DNA of 64,000 nucleotides, taken from the NCBI GenBank assembly GCA_032622095.1, contig CP136061.1, positions 94,859,345-94,923,344 on the forward strand, in the 5' to 3' direction. Position 1 is the first letter of the stretch. Every line of letters starts with the position of its first letter. Both the position numbers and the translations under genes were made by a program. Positions 1 through 12,771 of the stretch are shown in pieces. This DNA is from Siphonodentalium dalli. Its lineage: Eukaryota; Mollusca; Scaphopoda; Gadilida; Siphonodentaliidae. The notes below the pieces were generated by a model that saw nothing but the letters and a program-made list of their open reading frames with translations, was not told the DNA's origin and searched no databases.

Positions 1-1641
1 CAGTTATTTTAATGTGAGTTACAGCCCTTTTTCAACTTAGAATTTGACCAATTTCATAACATTTCGGTTTCCGACCGATAACTCCAGTTTTGATTATTTG
101 ATCTGAACCAAAGCTGGTATGTGTATTTCCCGGCTAAAACTACAGGCCAAGTTCGAATATAGGTTCTGTCTAATTATTTTCACATGAGTTACAGCCATTT
201 TTCGACTTAGAATTTGACCGCATTTTGGCATTGAAATTAGGGTATATCAGATATTCTTCAAATGTAAGCCCAAAGTATTATTTTATTTTGCGGTAGTACA
301 ATTCGAAATAGCTAAAGGGCGTATTTTGCCACGCCCCAGCGATGCTCTTGTTCATTATGTGGAAAGAAATATCTGATATAATAATGAAAACAGAATTGTA
401 ATATTGTTCTGAGAGGAAAGTATATATCTTCTTGTAGCTTAATCCCTTGAACCCAGTTGGCCGGAAAATTGGCCAATTCACAAACAGCTATAACCCGGTT
501 GGCCAGAAAACAGGCCAGCCAATGTATGTCATGTAAAAATGGAATATGGCATGTGAAATATAGATTTCATGGTTGCATAGGGAAACATGGTGATAACTGT
601 TGGTGAGCATGGCATAACAAGGCAATCTACTGAGTACATATATGCTTGCCCATAAAATAGCGGAAAATTTCTGAAATGTAAATCATCGTATGTATCTCTT
701 AGAAGCTACAGTGAAACACAATTTTGTTATTTCATTGTTTGCTCCCTATCAACCAGGTGTTGCTTTCCATGCATTGTTTAATTTGTTATGCTATTGAAAG
801 TGAAAATTCTGCATAATTAATTTAGCAACTTTAAGCATTAGTAAGGTGCATATAACAAAAGGAACACCTACAGTTTTTGTTTGAATACCCGAAACATCTC
901 ACTCGTGTCTGGAAAGAAATATAGATTTTTGTAGGCACTCGTGAAAATTTGATATTCTTTCCAGACTCTCATGAGATATTTCGATATCAAACAAAAACTG
1001 TAGATATTGTCTTTATCTCAGTCATTTATATACGATATTTAGCCCTTTTTTTAATTAAAAATAAAAAACTGACCAGCTAATGCGGTATGAAACACCTGAC
1101 CTAATTGCCACAAACAAATGATGTCAATAAATATACTGTTACTTTGTATCTATAGAGAAATCTGGTGATGACTGTTATCAGGTATGTCATAGCAAGGATA
1201 ACTACTGAATATATCCTCATTTATATACAATACGTACTCCTATTTTAAATTAAAAACTGGAAAACCGACCAGCTGATGCCATCTGAAAAATCTGACATAA
1301 TTGCTGCAAACATATGATGTCAATAAATATTGTTCCTTTACATAGGGAAACCTGGGGATAACCACTGGACATAGACTAATTTATATGAAAAACTTAGTGT
1401 TTTCTAATTCAGTGCATCCTAATTGATAAATATATATACAATGAATTATATGTATAATATTTTTGATTCTATTGTAAAGTCATTTAGATATCATTTTAAA
1501 CATCCCAATTTTGTCCTACAACTCAGGGAATGGGGCATTTTACATATATATTCAAGGGTTCAACGGGTTAATATATGAGCTGGATTCTGGAAAAATTATT
1601 ATTTTTGTGAAATTTAATAACCTGATATTTTTATTCTTTAG
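1..1641. other. Non-coding stretch upstream of the first visible exon of gene A
   Basis: I see no exon that can be joined in phase to the exon at 1642. The stretch is AT-rich, with a hairpin at 868-1003 listed separately. It is probably an intron of gene A, because the exon at 1642 has a good acceptor and encodes an internal domain fragment. Confidence 0.5.
868..1003. repeat. Inverted repeat (hairpin, MITE-like)
   Basis: The stretch begins CTACAGTTTTTGTTTGA and ends with its complement TCAAACAAAAACTGTAG. Inner segments around 900-960 (TCTGGAAAGAAATAT and ATATTCTTTCCAGA) also pair. The family is not recognised and no flanking duplication is clear. Confidence 0.6.
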
Positions 1642-1707
1642 CTTTATGTAATGCTTGTCACAATGGAGGTTACTGTGGTCAGGTGACAACAGGAAGCTGC
1701 AGAACAG
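1642..1707 (+). CDS. Gene A exon: short EGF-like segment
   Basis: The acceptor is TTCTTTAG and the donor is GTAACA. The 66-base exon is phase 1 to phase 1 and encodes L-C-N-A-C-H-N-G-G-Y-C-G, then G-S-C-R-T. The C-x-x-C-x-N-G-G-x-C spacing is that of the N-terminal half of an EGF domain. Only four Cys are present, so it is either half a domain completed elsewhere or a degenerate EGF. Confidence 0.7.
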
Positions 1708-4700
1708 GTAACATACTCATCTTCTTTTTGCCAATGTTTAAAGGCCCACTTTATTTTCGAGTCACCGATTTTTTTTTTATAGTGCCTTGATATACGGTTT
1801 TAATAACAATCTATGCCATAAAATATAATTAAAATACTATAATTCATCACCATTTGGAATGTCAGTGTCTTATAAGGTGCCCATAGAGTAATAGAAAATA
1901 GCTGAAATAATACAATAATTTCCCCCCTTTGGCTCCCAGAATGCAACAGAATTCAAACTAAACATGTTTTTTCAATGGAAGGGGAATAACTCAAAATCTA
2001 AATATATAGAGATGTTCTGCTTGCATTGAACATAATTGACTTTGTGTATAAACATGAACACAGAACAGACACCAGTTTTTCAATAAAAATAATATGTTCA
2101 CAGTTTATTACATCGATTAATTTGACAATACAATGTTTTGGAGCATACTCCCAACAGAACGGCCCTGTGCCAATACATTCTCTTATATAAGCGAGTCGAC
2201 CATAGGTCGCCTCGCATATATAAGAGAATGCATTGGCTTAACACATTAAAAATTATAAAATTGTTAAAGAATGTAAGAAAAAATGGTAAAAAGTGTTAAA
2301 AAAAGAATTATTTTAGGCCAATGCATTCTCTTATATATGCGAGGCGACCTATGGTCGACTCGCATATATAAGAGAATGCATTGGCATGTGGTCAATGAAC
2401 CGGTTCCAATGATATCCATATTTGTATGGTGTTATTGAGACAGAACGAAGATATTTTAGGTTGTTGAAGCTTTATTTGGCCGTTTTTGGCCGGTTTGTTG
2501 GGTAAAGGGTTAAAATGGTATATAATATGGCATATATTTTATATAATGTGAATTGGGGGTTCAAAATTAAGTGGACCTTTAAAGCAACTTTGAGATGCTT
2601 TCTATTATATATGCAAGTCTCCCAGAGGGAGCCTCGCATATACAAGAGAATGCACTAACTTACAAGGTCAGGGTATATATTGTTAGGCCAATGTATTCTC
2701 TTATATATGCAAGGATGCTATTGGGAAACTCACATATATAAGAGAATGCACTGGCTTACATTAGGTCAAGGCCAATGTATTCTCTTATATATGCAAGGCT
2801 GCCTATGGGAAACTTGCATATATAAGAGAATGCACTGGCTTAAAAGGTCAATGTATTCTCTTATATTTGCAAGGCTCCCTATGGGATACATGCATATATA
2901 AGAGAATGCATTGGCACAGGATTTTGATAACAATTTCAGGAAGCCAAGGAATGGTTAAACCTCAAAATGCACCTAATAAATAGGGCAATTTTTTTTTATT
3001 TTCAATGGAGGGGGAATAACTCTATATCTTAAATTCATCTTTAGTTTGAATTCTGTTGCATTCTGGGAGTCAAAATAGGGGTAATCTTAGTATGATTTCA
3101 GCTGTTTTCTATTTCTCTATGGGCATCTTCTGAGACACAGATGTTTCAAATTGTGATGAATTATAGTATTTTAATCATATTTTATGGTATAGATTGTAAT
3201 TAAAACCGCATATCAAGTCACTATAAAAAACAAGGGGTACGCATCTAAGATGCTATGTCGAGTTTATTGGCAGTTGAAAAAAACTTCTGCCAATAACTTG
3301 GCAATAAGGCCCAAAAATTCGGACAAACCTGGTTTTCGAACTCGTCCGAGATATTGTTGCAAGTGACTTATATACTTTTTATGCTACTGTACCACCAAAA
3401 AGACATATTGAAGTCATATAAATTACCACTTCGTAGATTAAAAAATAGTCCTTTTTTTCATCTTTGTTGCCAAAAACATTGTACTGTTTGTCCAGGTACA
3501 ACTTCATAAGAAACAAAGCATACTTTTTGGCACAATATGTGCGAGTTTAAATGGAAATCTTCAGTGTATGTTACATCGACACAGTGGTCAATTGCTGCTC
3601 ATGTACTCAAATAAGACTTTCAAATAATGCTTGGTCAAAAACAGACAATATTAGTGACTTCAAATCGCAAAACAATATTCTTGGCCAAAAAACGAGCGTC
3701 GCACAGCGACCGCATTTATCCCGTCGGGTCGCTAAAACATGACAGCTAGAGAGACACGTTTGCAGTTGTTTACCAAAACTAAGAATAGAACCAAAACAAG
3801 ATCACGTGCCCGATTGGGTCAGTTGCTAAATAAAGATTTGATGGATCATGCGGATCGATACACAAATTCCATTGGTGGTATTAATATGCAGTATTATATG
3901 ATCATTAATAAGATTTAATAAGTCAACATCTGCCTGGTAATTTATTCGCAATGTTACCAAAAACTCTCAGCAGCATCAGGGTAATATATAACCAGGGCGC
4001 TGATCGTTCTCAGTAAATCGGGAGAGCGGAACTATATCGCCGGAGGCACGTGATCAAGTCGTGAGAGGGCCAAGGTCTTTTCGCAAGATTCAAAAATTGG
4101 GGAAAGTATGTTTTTGTTTGAAATTAACCCCCCCACCCTCCCCCTTTTTTGTTTTTGTTTGTTTGTTTTGTGATCCTGCGGCATTCGCTTGGCACTGACC
4201 AGCAGACATCGCCTAACCAGGGGGTCTAGTGTCTCGTTTCAGGTCCGGGTTCCCACGGACTCCACTTGTTTGCTTGTGGCCATGCCGCATTGTGGGCCAA
4301 AAAAGGAAGACGCGAAGCAAGAAATGGATAACTGGACAGTGAACATCCTACCAATAATTTTACGACTACCTTTTTGATTAATAATTCATTAAATAAAGGT
4401 AGTCAATCAGGCAGACCTGTCTTTGTTGTGTTACGACCCTGCGGGATAAATAATATTCTGTATATAGTTCTGCTAGAGTTATTCCAGAAATCAGGGATAT
4501 ACCAACCCCTAGATGGTGCTAACATAGCATAATCACCAGCGCTTACATTTGTATCAGAATTTCCATCAATAGTAAAGAGTCTAATCATGAATTAATTACC
4601 TAAAATGAGTTGTTTGCACATTTTTTCAGAAAACAGCGAGGTACGGATAGTGAATCGTGGAAGTCAACGAACATACATGTATGAAGGAATTGTCGAAGTC

Positions 4701-7700
4701 TTTATCAACAATGCTTGGTCAGCTGTGTGTGATAATAACTTCAACTCGTTAGCTGGTCATGTTGTCTGCTCAGCACTCGGAATGAGGTTCTTAATATATT
4801 AAATTACAGCAAAATGCAAGTCGCTTGCATATTATAGTAATACACATTTGTATACACTAGGGGCTGTATACACAAGCAAAAAGCATGTTCGTTCTTTTGA
4901 AATGACAGGACATTACCAGTGTATCCACGTGTCATGTTTTTGGGTATTCAGCCATCCTTATCAGTTGATAACGCGTTATCATCTTATTGACCCACAAACA
5001 TGAATGTATGATCAGCATAAATGTGTTTTCATTAACTGTAGGGTCTATATATAGCCACTGGAGTTTAAATTGCCATGATGAAAAATAAGCCTTCCACTAC
5101 ATATACGACTGTCAGGCCTATAATATCAAACCAACCAAGTAATACCATATTTATTAATTAGATTGCCTCTTAGTAACAGTGTAAGATCAACAAATCTTTC
5201 AAATGAGTGACATCACAAAAATTGATATCTGCACATTATTTAGCTGTTGAAGTAGAGTTGCATCACTTAGACAGCAATTAAAAAACATGTGTACCTGATT
5301 AAAACTGTGTAAACCGAAGGCAAACGATCAAATCACATTTATAGTATTTTCAGTCTTGAAACATACCTACAAATGATGAATAGACCATTCCAATATATTC
5401 TTTTAGAACTGAATGGCAAAAACCATTCAGAACTGAAGGGATAGTTTTAACTTTTTCCAGGAGCTCACAATAGTTTCTTTTTTACATCCAGATTTGAAGA
5501 AGGGCTTTGGTCTCCACATGCATTTGGAGAGGGCATTGGTAAAGTTGTGATGGCTGACCTGGCATGTAGCGGCATTGAGACAGGACTACAGAGGTGTTCA
5601 TACTCCGAGGACTCACTTTGTAGTGTGTCGGAAGCAGTTGGAGTGAGATGCAGTGAGTGGGCGAACAGTCAAGCCTTGAAATAGTCTGTCTGTCATTTGC
5701 AGATTGAGGTCCCCAGAGGGTGAATTTAATGATGCTTATGCCCGCTGACATTGGCAGAATGAGGTTCCCAGAGTGTGAATTAGTGACGCTATCCCGAACG
5801 GATATTAAGGGATTATAGAAATGGAACAGAAGGGAAAAGATAACTAAAACAATGTTAATTTGAGAATACAGATACTTCCCAGAAGATGAGGCCTATAAGC
5901 AGAATGAGGTCCCCACAGGGTGAATTTAGTGATGCTAGCCTGCTGTTAATATTGTTTTTAGTTACTTTCTCCCTTCTGTTCAGTTTCTATATCTCCTAAT
6001 TTGCAGAAAATAAAATGCATAATCGAGGTGACTAATGGGTGAACATCTCACTAACTTCAACTGGAGAACTTCAATCTGATCCTAAGTCTCCCATAGCGGA
6101 ATGAGTTCCCCATGGGTGAATTTTGTGATTCTAAACTGCCATGCGGGATAGTGTCACTAAATTCACCTTCTTGGGACCTCATTCTACAAATGACAAACAC
6201 TATTTCCAGACTTGCAAGGCGATGATGTATTCAGGATTCCAATAACAACAAAAACATAAAACAATTGAAATTAAAGATGGTCTATATGTATAGTTTTATA
6301 TAGTTTCCAGGGTTTAACCCTTTGAGTGCCAGGGGCCGATCTCATCGGCCCTACAACTACAAAATAAGTCTGTTAAAGAATATAAGAATAAATGATTAAA
6401 ATTGTAAAAAAAAAAAAAAAAAAAAAAAAATGTTAAGCCACAGGGTATATGGGTTGGTACAAAAATCGACCTGGCACTCAAAGGGTTAAATAATAGATAT
6501 GAGTTGAATACAATATTGATTTTATATATATATATTCTAATATAGTGCGATAATCAAGTGGGACATATTTTCGTTACTATTTTAAAGATGTATATTTTTG
6601 TCAGAGATTGTATTCCAATCCATTTTTTTAAAACTTGATACAGATATTAACTTTCTGTTCTTTGGAGGTGTAATTCTTTCATTCTTTCAAAATGAACCTT
6701 TCTATACTTTTGGGTGATAACCTGTTCCCTGATTTTGCAGATTGTGACAATGGGATGATAACGAGCTATCAGTGTGTATGTCCTGCAGGTTACCAAGGCG
6801 ATGACTGTTCTGTGGGTAAGTACACAATACAACAAAAAGACCAGCCTAGAGGGTGACTTGGGAGACATCTTCTCCCTAAAATGTGCCACTTCTCCCTATT
6901 TTTGTCCCAGGGAGAAGTGACCTCTCTCATATACCAGTATGCATACAGTAATGCTCTAAGTAATCGACTTCTTAACCACAGCAGAATTATGTGTAACTTT
7001 TCAGGATTTAGTAGGAAATATGGCTTGTTGCCATTCATCGGAAAGCTTTCCCCGAGAGCTTTCCGATGAATGGCAACAAGCCATATTTCCGACTAAATCC
7101 TGAAAAGTTACCCATAATTCTGCTTTGGTTAAGAAGTCGATTACTTAGAGCATTACTGTATATATGAACAGCATACAAAGAATATTTACTGATTATAGTC
7201 ATTTGTACTCATTATTGTTTGTTTTATAAATGACTTGTGTTGGATATTTATAATGAAAATAAGAACAAAGTAAATCCATTTTTCATGTACATGTTGATGA
7301 TAGTTGTTTTACAGACTTTATGTTATTTTGCACGAACCCATCTTAAAGGTACTCAATCCGATCAGACGCTCCTAAATTACTATTTCTTTTGCTTGGGGGG
7401 GGGGGGGAAATATTTGATTCGAGTCGAGGAACCTACCCATCAAAGCTCAGAGTGATCAGATATCAATTTTTGAAGTTTGTTCATTTCTCCAGATGTGGCC
7501 CAGAAAACACATGGTCAAACAGACTAATAGCGGATGAAGATGGATAACTCTAAAATCAAGTGGTACTAATAACCACGATAATAAAAATTTATATCTGATC
7601 ACTTATAACCACTTGATTTTAGAGTTATCCATCTTCATCCACATCTTCGTCCATTTGACCATGTGCTTCTGGGCTATACTAACAATAGAATTTACAAACT

Positions 7701-10700
7701 TCAAAAATTGATATGTGATCACTCTGAGATTTAATGGGTGGGTTCCTTGACTCAAATTAAATATTTGTTACCCCCGAAGCCAGAGAAATAGTAATTTAGG
7801 AGCGTCTGATCGTATTGAGTACCTTTAACCCTTTGAGTGCCAGGTCGATTTTTGTAACAACCCATATACCCTGTGCGAATGCATTCTCTTATATATGCGA
7901 GTCGACCATAGGTCGCCTCGCATATATAAGAGAATGCACTGGCCTAACAATTTTTTTTTTTTTTTTTTTTTTTACAATTTTTTACAATTTTAATTATTTA
8001 TTCTTATATTCTTTAACAGACTTATTTTGTAGGTTTAGAGCCGATGAGATCGGCCCCTGGCACTCAAAGGGTTAAAGGCCTTGAGTCCCTTTATTACCAT
8101 TTCTTTGCTAAATAATATTTGACTAGTTGTTATCTCTTAGCACATGTTCAGATAATAAGTTCAACAAATGTCAACAATAAGTCTTTTTTAAAATTTATTA
8201 TCTGAACATTTACCATCAATAAATAGGACTCCTTCTGTACAGTAATGCCCTAAATAATCGACTCCTTAACTGCAGCAGAATTATGGGTAATTTTTCAGGA
8301 TTTATTCGTAAATATGGCTTGTTGGCATTCATCAGAAAGCACTCAGTAAGAGCTTTCCGATGAATGGCAACAAGCCATATTTCCGACTAAATCCTGAAAA
8401 ATTACCCATAATTCTGCTGTGGTTAAGGAGTCGATTATTTAGGGCATTACTGTACTTGTATTATCTGTCGTCTGCTTATTTTTCCCTAACACCCCTCCAG
8501 ATGAATAATAGACCATTACATTGTATACTTTTTATAACTGAGTGGGAGAATCCATTTAGTATAGAAAGGGTTTAATAATCTGAACTTTCTTTACAATAGA
8601 TATTGATGAGTGTGCACTTTACTCGCCGTGTCAAAATGGAATTTGTTCGAATACGCTTGGCAGCTTTTCCTGTATACCATGTCAGAGTGGATACGAAGGA
8701 CCAAGATGTTCAAATGGTAAGTTACAAATGCAGCCATATAAGCATATAAGTGATCTCAGTGTGCGTAACTTGTCCTCACCACCCGACTTGATTACACGTT
8801 TGGTACATGTTGGGCTGATATCTATAAGGGTGTAGGTTTGATGCCGTCAATTCATGTGACTTTTACCCACCAAGTGCATCTCCATGGCAATATCATAGTA
8901 ACACACATTACAAGTTACACATGCGAGTGGCTAAACCTACAGTAATGCTCTAATTAGTCGACTCCTTAACCACAGCGGAATTATGGGTAACTTTTCAGGA
9001 TTTAGTCGGAAATATGGCTTTTGTCATTCATCGGAAAGCTCTCACCGAGAGCTTTCTAGTGAATGGCAACAAGCCATATTTCCGACTAAATCCTGAAAAG
9101 TTACCCATAATTCTGCTCTGGTTAAGGAGTCGATTATTTAGAGTAATACTGTAGCTATTATAACATTTTAGCTATTTTCGTAATTGGGCTCAGATAGTAA
9201 TAGAACTTGAAACATAGTTCTTTCCTTCATGACTTTGACATTGGGAGAAAAATTACCAAATAGTTTAGTGGATAGATATCAAACTATATACCAACAGAAT
9301 CTCCTTTTCCTCTTACAGATATCAATGAATGTGAAGACACGAGCCTGTGTCCAAATCAGCTGTGTATCAACATGCAGGGTGGCTATTACTGTCAGTCATG
9401 TGATCCAGGATACTCAGTGGTCGGTTCTCAATGCACAGGTGAGGATCGATAATAATAAATTGGCAAGGATTAACCCTTCCATACCTGGAGCTTCCTGAAA
9501 TTTTGCGAAAATCCTGTGCCAGTGCATTTTCTTATATCAAGGCGAGTAGGGAGACTCGCATATATAAGAGAATGCACTGGCACAGTGTCTTTTATCCATC
9601 TCCTACCCCTCTCTACTATACATATAAAGCCCATCAGATAAACCACGCCTCTATCCGTCTACTAGACAGGAAATAATAATATGCGAGAAAGAAAGGTTAC
9701 TAGAACTTGGACCAGCTGACCTCCAGCAGTTTGTGAGTGACATCACTGGATCGTAACAACATTATGGAGCATCATTTGAATGCACTCTGCTGGTTTCCGT
9801 TGTTAGCGACAGCATTCTTAGAAATGTAAACATCCACTACAAATTTTCTTGCAATATTCTAAAAGATCAAACGATGTGCCCCGAAACACACTCAAATAGA
9901 ATTTTTCAATGTTCAGTTGGTGATGTCTATAACCTGATTAAGTAATTGGCAGTTTGTTGCTATAATGTATACGATATTCTTCCATTTCGTGCATTTGCAC
10001 TACTGATCTTGGTGCTAGTGCTACTGCTGAAGTCCAGGCTTAAGTTTCAAGCCCAAACAACCAAATTCACATGACTGCTATACTCGTACACTGCAATTTT
10101 AAATTTGAACTTTATGCAAATCATTAAGATTTTATTAGAAACTACACCATGCGATGATAGTTTTCAGACAAATGAAAGGGCTTCTTTTTCCCGTCATGGA
10201 CACAAGCCTTGAAATAGTGTGTCTGTCATTTGCAGAATGAGGTCCCCAGAGGGTGAATTTAGTGATGTTACCCCGCATAGCGGGCTAGCATCACCAAATT
10301 CACCCTCTGGGGACCTCATTCTGCTTACACCTCAGCAGAATGAGGTTCCCAGAGGGTGAATTTAGTGATGCTAGCCCGCTATGCGGGGTAACATCACTAA
10401 ATTTACCCTCTGGGGACCTTATTCTGCAAATGACAGACACCCTATTTCAAGGCTTGAGTCTGGGTATCATAACAAGGCCATTTCGATTACACACGACAGT
10501 AATGCCCTAAATAATCGACTCCTTAACCACAGCAGAATTATGGTTAATTTTTCAGGATTTAGTCGGAAATATGGCTTGTTGCCATTCATCGGAAAGCTCT
10601 CAGTGAGAGCTTTTATGGTTAAGGAGCCGATTATTTAGGGCATTACTGTATATGCTCACGAACCAGTTAAAAGGAAAGGATATCCACATGGAATGGGTTT

Positions 10701-12737
10701 TGAACATTAATTTTTTGCAGAGTTATAGCCCTTAGTTTGAAAACTCATTACTGTAGATCTTACTCCATTGCATACCAAAATAAAGTTTTTGTTTGAAACA
10801 CACATTTTTTCGGCCAGTTGAATTGACTGACTTATTTTTCTCGATAGATGTTGATGAATGTGCTGACTCATCACCCTGCTCATCACTCAACTCTGAGTGT
10901 CATAACACAGTCGGGAGTTATTACTGTGTGGAGTGCGAATCAGGGTATAGCCTCGTCTCCAGAATATGTACAGGTTAGTAAGCACAATTTCCAAACACAA
11001 CTGGAAGACTAGATCATGCCATGAATCTCTACTCTTGACTAATGCCCATAGAGATATCATATTTTTATATATCACATGAAGCCTCTATTATATCATTAAA
11101 AAATCCATTACATATTTCCTTATCTCTCACTAGCTATGAATAGGTACATGCTTCCCGCATATCACTTGGCATCGTGCAAACAAAATGAGCGCGCCTTTAC
11201 ATTGATTTAGGCGGATTAATATTATTTCGGAAAGCCACACATGACACCACTACCAGAAATGCAAATTGCTTTGTTCATTAAAGTTAAATTCTTGTCCAAC
11301 TTCGTTGCACTACCGAACAGACACAAAAACAAAGAGGCAAATTGGGGGACTATATTTTCCATCGACAGTCAGAGCACGCAATACACAATTTTTAGGACAT
11401 AAAATAACAAAACATCCATTACCCTGCAGGGAGCCCCACACATATATAGAAGCATATAGAAGAGTGTCGTCTGCTCATGTTTGTCTGGGGCTCTGTATGG
11501 GTGAAATTATAAAATTGTTAAAGAATACAAGAAAAAATTATTAAAATTGTAAAAAATTGTTAGGCCAATGCATTCTCTTATATATGCGAGGCGACCTATG
11601 GTCGACTTGCATATATAAGAGAATGCATTGGCACAGGGTAAAAAAATCTATCTTATACGGGTGTGAAGCTTCTCAGCCACTGCTGTAAATGTATGCATTT
11701 TGCAGCTTCTTTTAAGGATTTTTATTTGTTAAAAAGGTATAAAGCTCTATTTTTTTTCTCATGTGATACACAAGATCTTCAACCTGTTATGTTGGGATAT
11801 AAGATTTTATGAAACTCGTTTGATAAATTTTATTCACAACTCATCTACGACTCGTTGTGAATCAAATTTATCAAATGTGTTTCATAAAATCTTATATCCA
11901 ACATAACTCGTTGGATATCCTCAATATATTATGAAAGTTCTGACTGGAAACCTAATAACATTGATAAAATTATGTAGGTATAAATATATTTCTTAGTTAA
12001 TCATGTTAACAATGCAATGCCATAATCCATTGTCTGCATTTTGCTGTTCACATGGGTGTGTTGCATTACAATGAAGAGCTCCCGATTATAGTTGTTAAGT
12101 TCGACATTGAAATAAATGCAGTCTACAAATGCCACAATAATGCTATGCCTGCATAGTCCCAACATCTATAAAAGTTTTTATTCTCACAAATTCAAGTAAA
12201 ATTCTGTCCGCTTCACAGGCTAACCTGCCATATAATGAACAATTGAAAACAACACCATGGTATGACTTTATGATGAACGTCCTTTGTTGAACTTATTATC
12301 GGAGCATTTCCATCCAATAAATACGACTCCTTCTGTACTTGTATTATGTGTCGTCTGCTTATTTTTCCCAAACACCGTTCCAGACGAATAATAGACTATT
12401 CCAATGTATACTGTTATAGCTAAATGTGAGAATCCATTTACTTTTGACATCTGCTCATTTATCCTGAACACCCCTCCAGATGAATAATAAACCATTCCAA
12501 TGTATACTTTTATAACTGAGTGGGAGAATCCATTTAGTATAGAAAGGGTTAGATAATCTGATCTTTCTTTTCAATAGATATTGATGAGTGTGCGCTTTAC
12601 TCGCCATGTCAAAATGGAATTTGTGCGAATACGATTGGCAGCTTCTATTGTATACCATGTCAGAGTGGATACGAAGGACCAGGATGTTCAAATGGTAAGT
12701 ATTTTTCTGTTAAAGTTCCATCAAGAAAGGATGGTAG

Positions 12738-12771
<34 letters not shown>

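Noticed and set aside
4189-4377. 62-codon frame upstream of the SRCR exon
   Set aside because: No domain and no splice signals in phase; consistent with intron sequence.
6647-7038. Minus-strand frames overlapping the EGF exon and MITE
   Set aside because: They are shadows of the plus-strand exon and of the palindromic MITE; the plus-strand reading has correct splice sites and Cys spacing.
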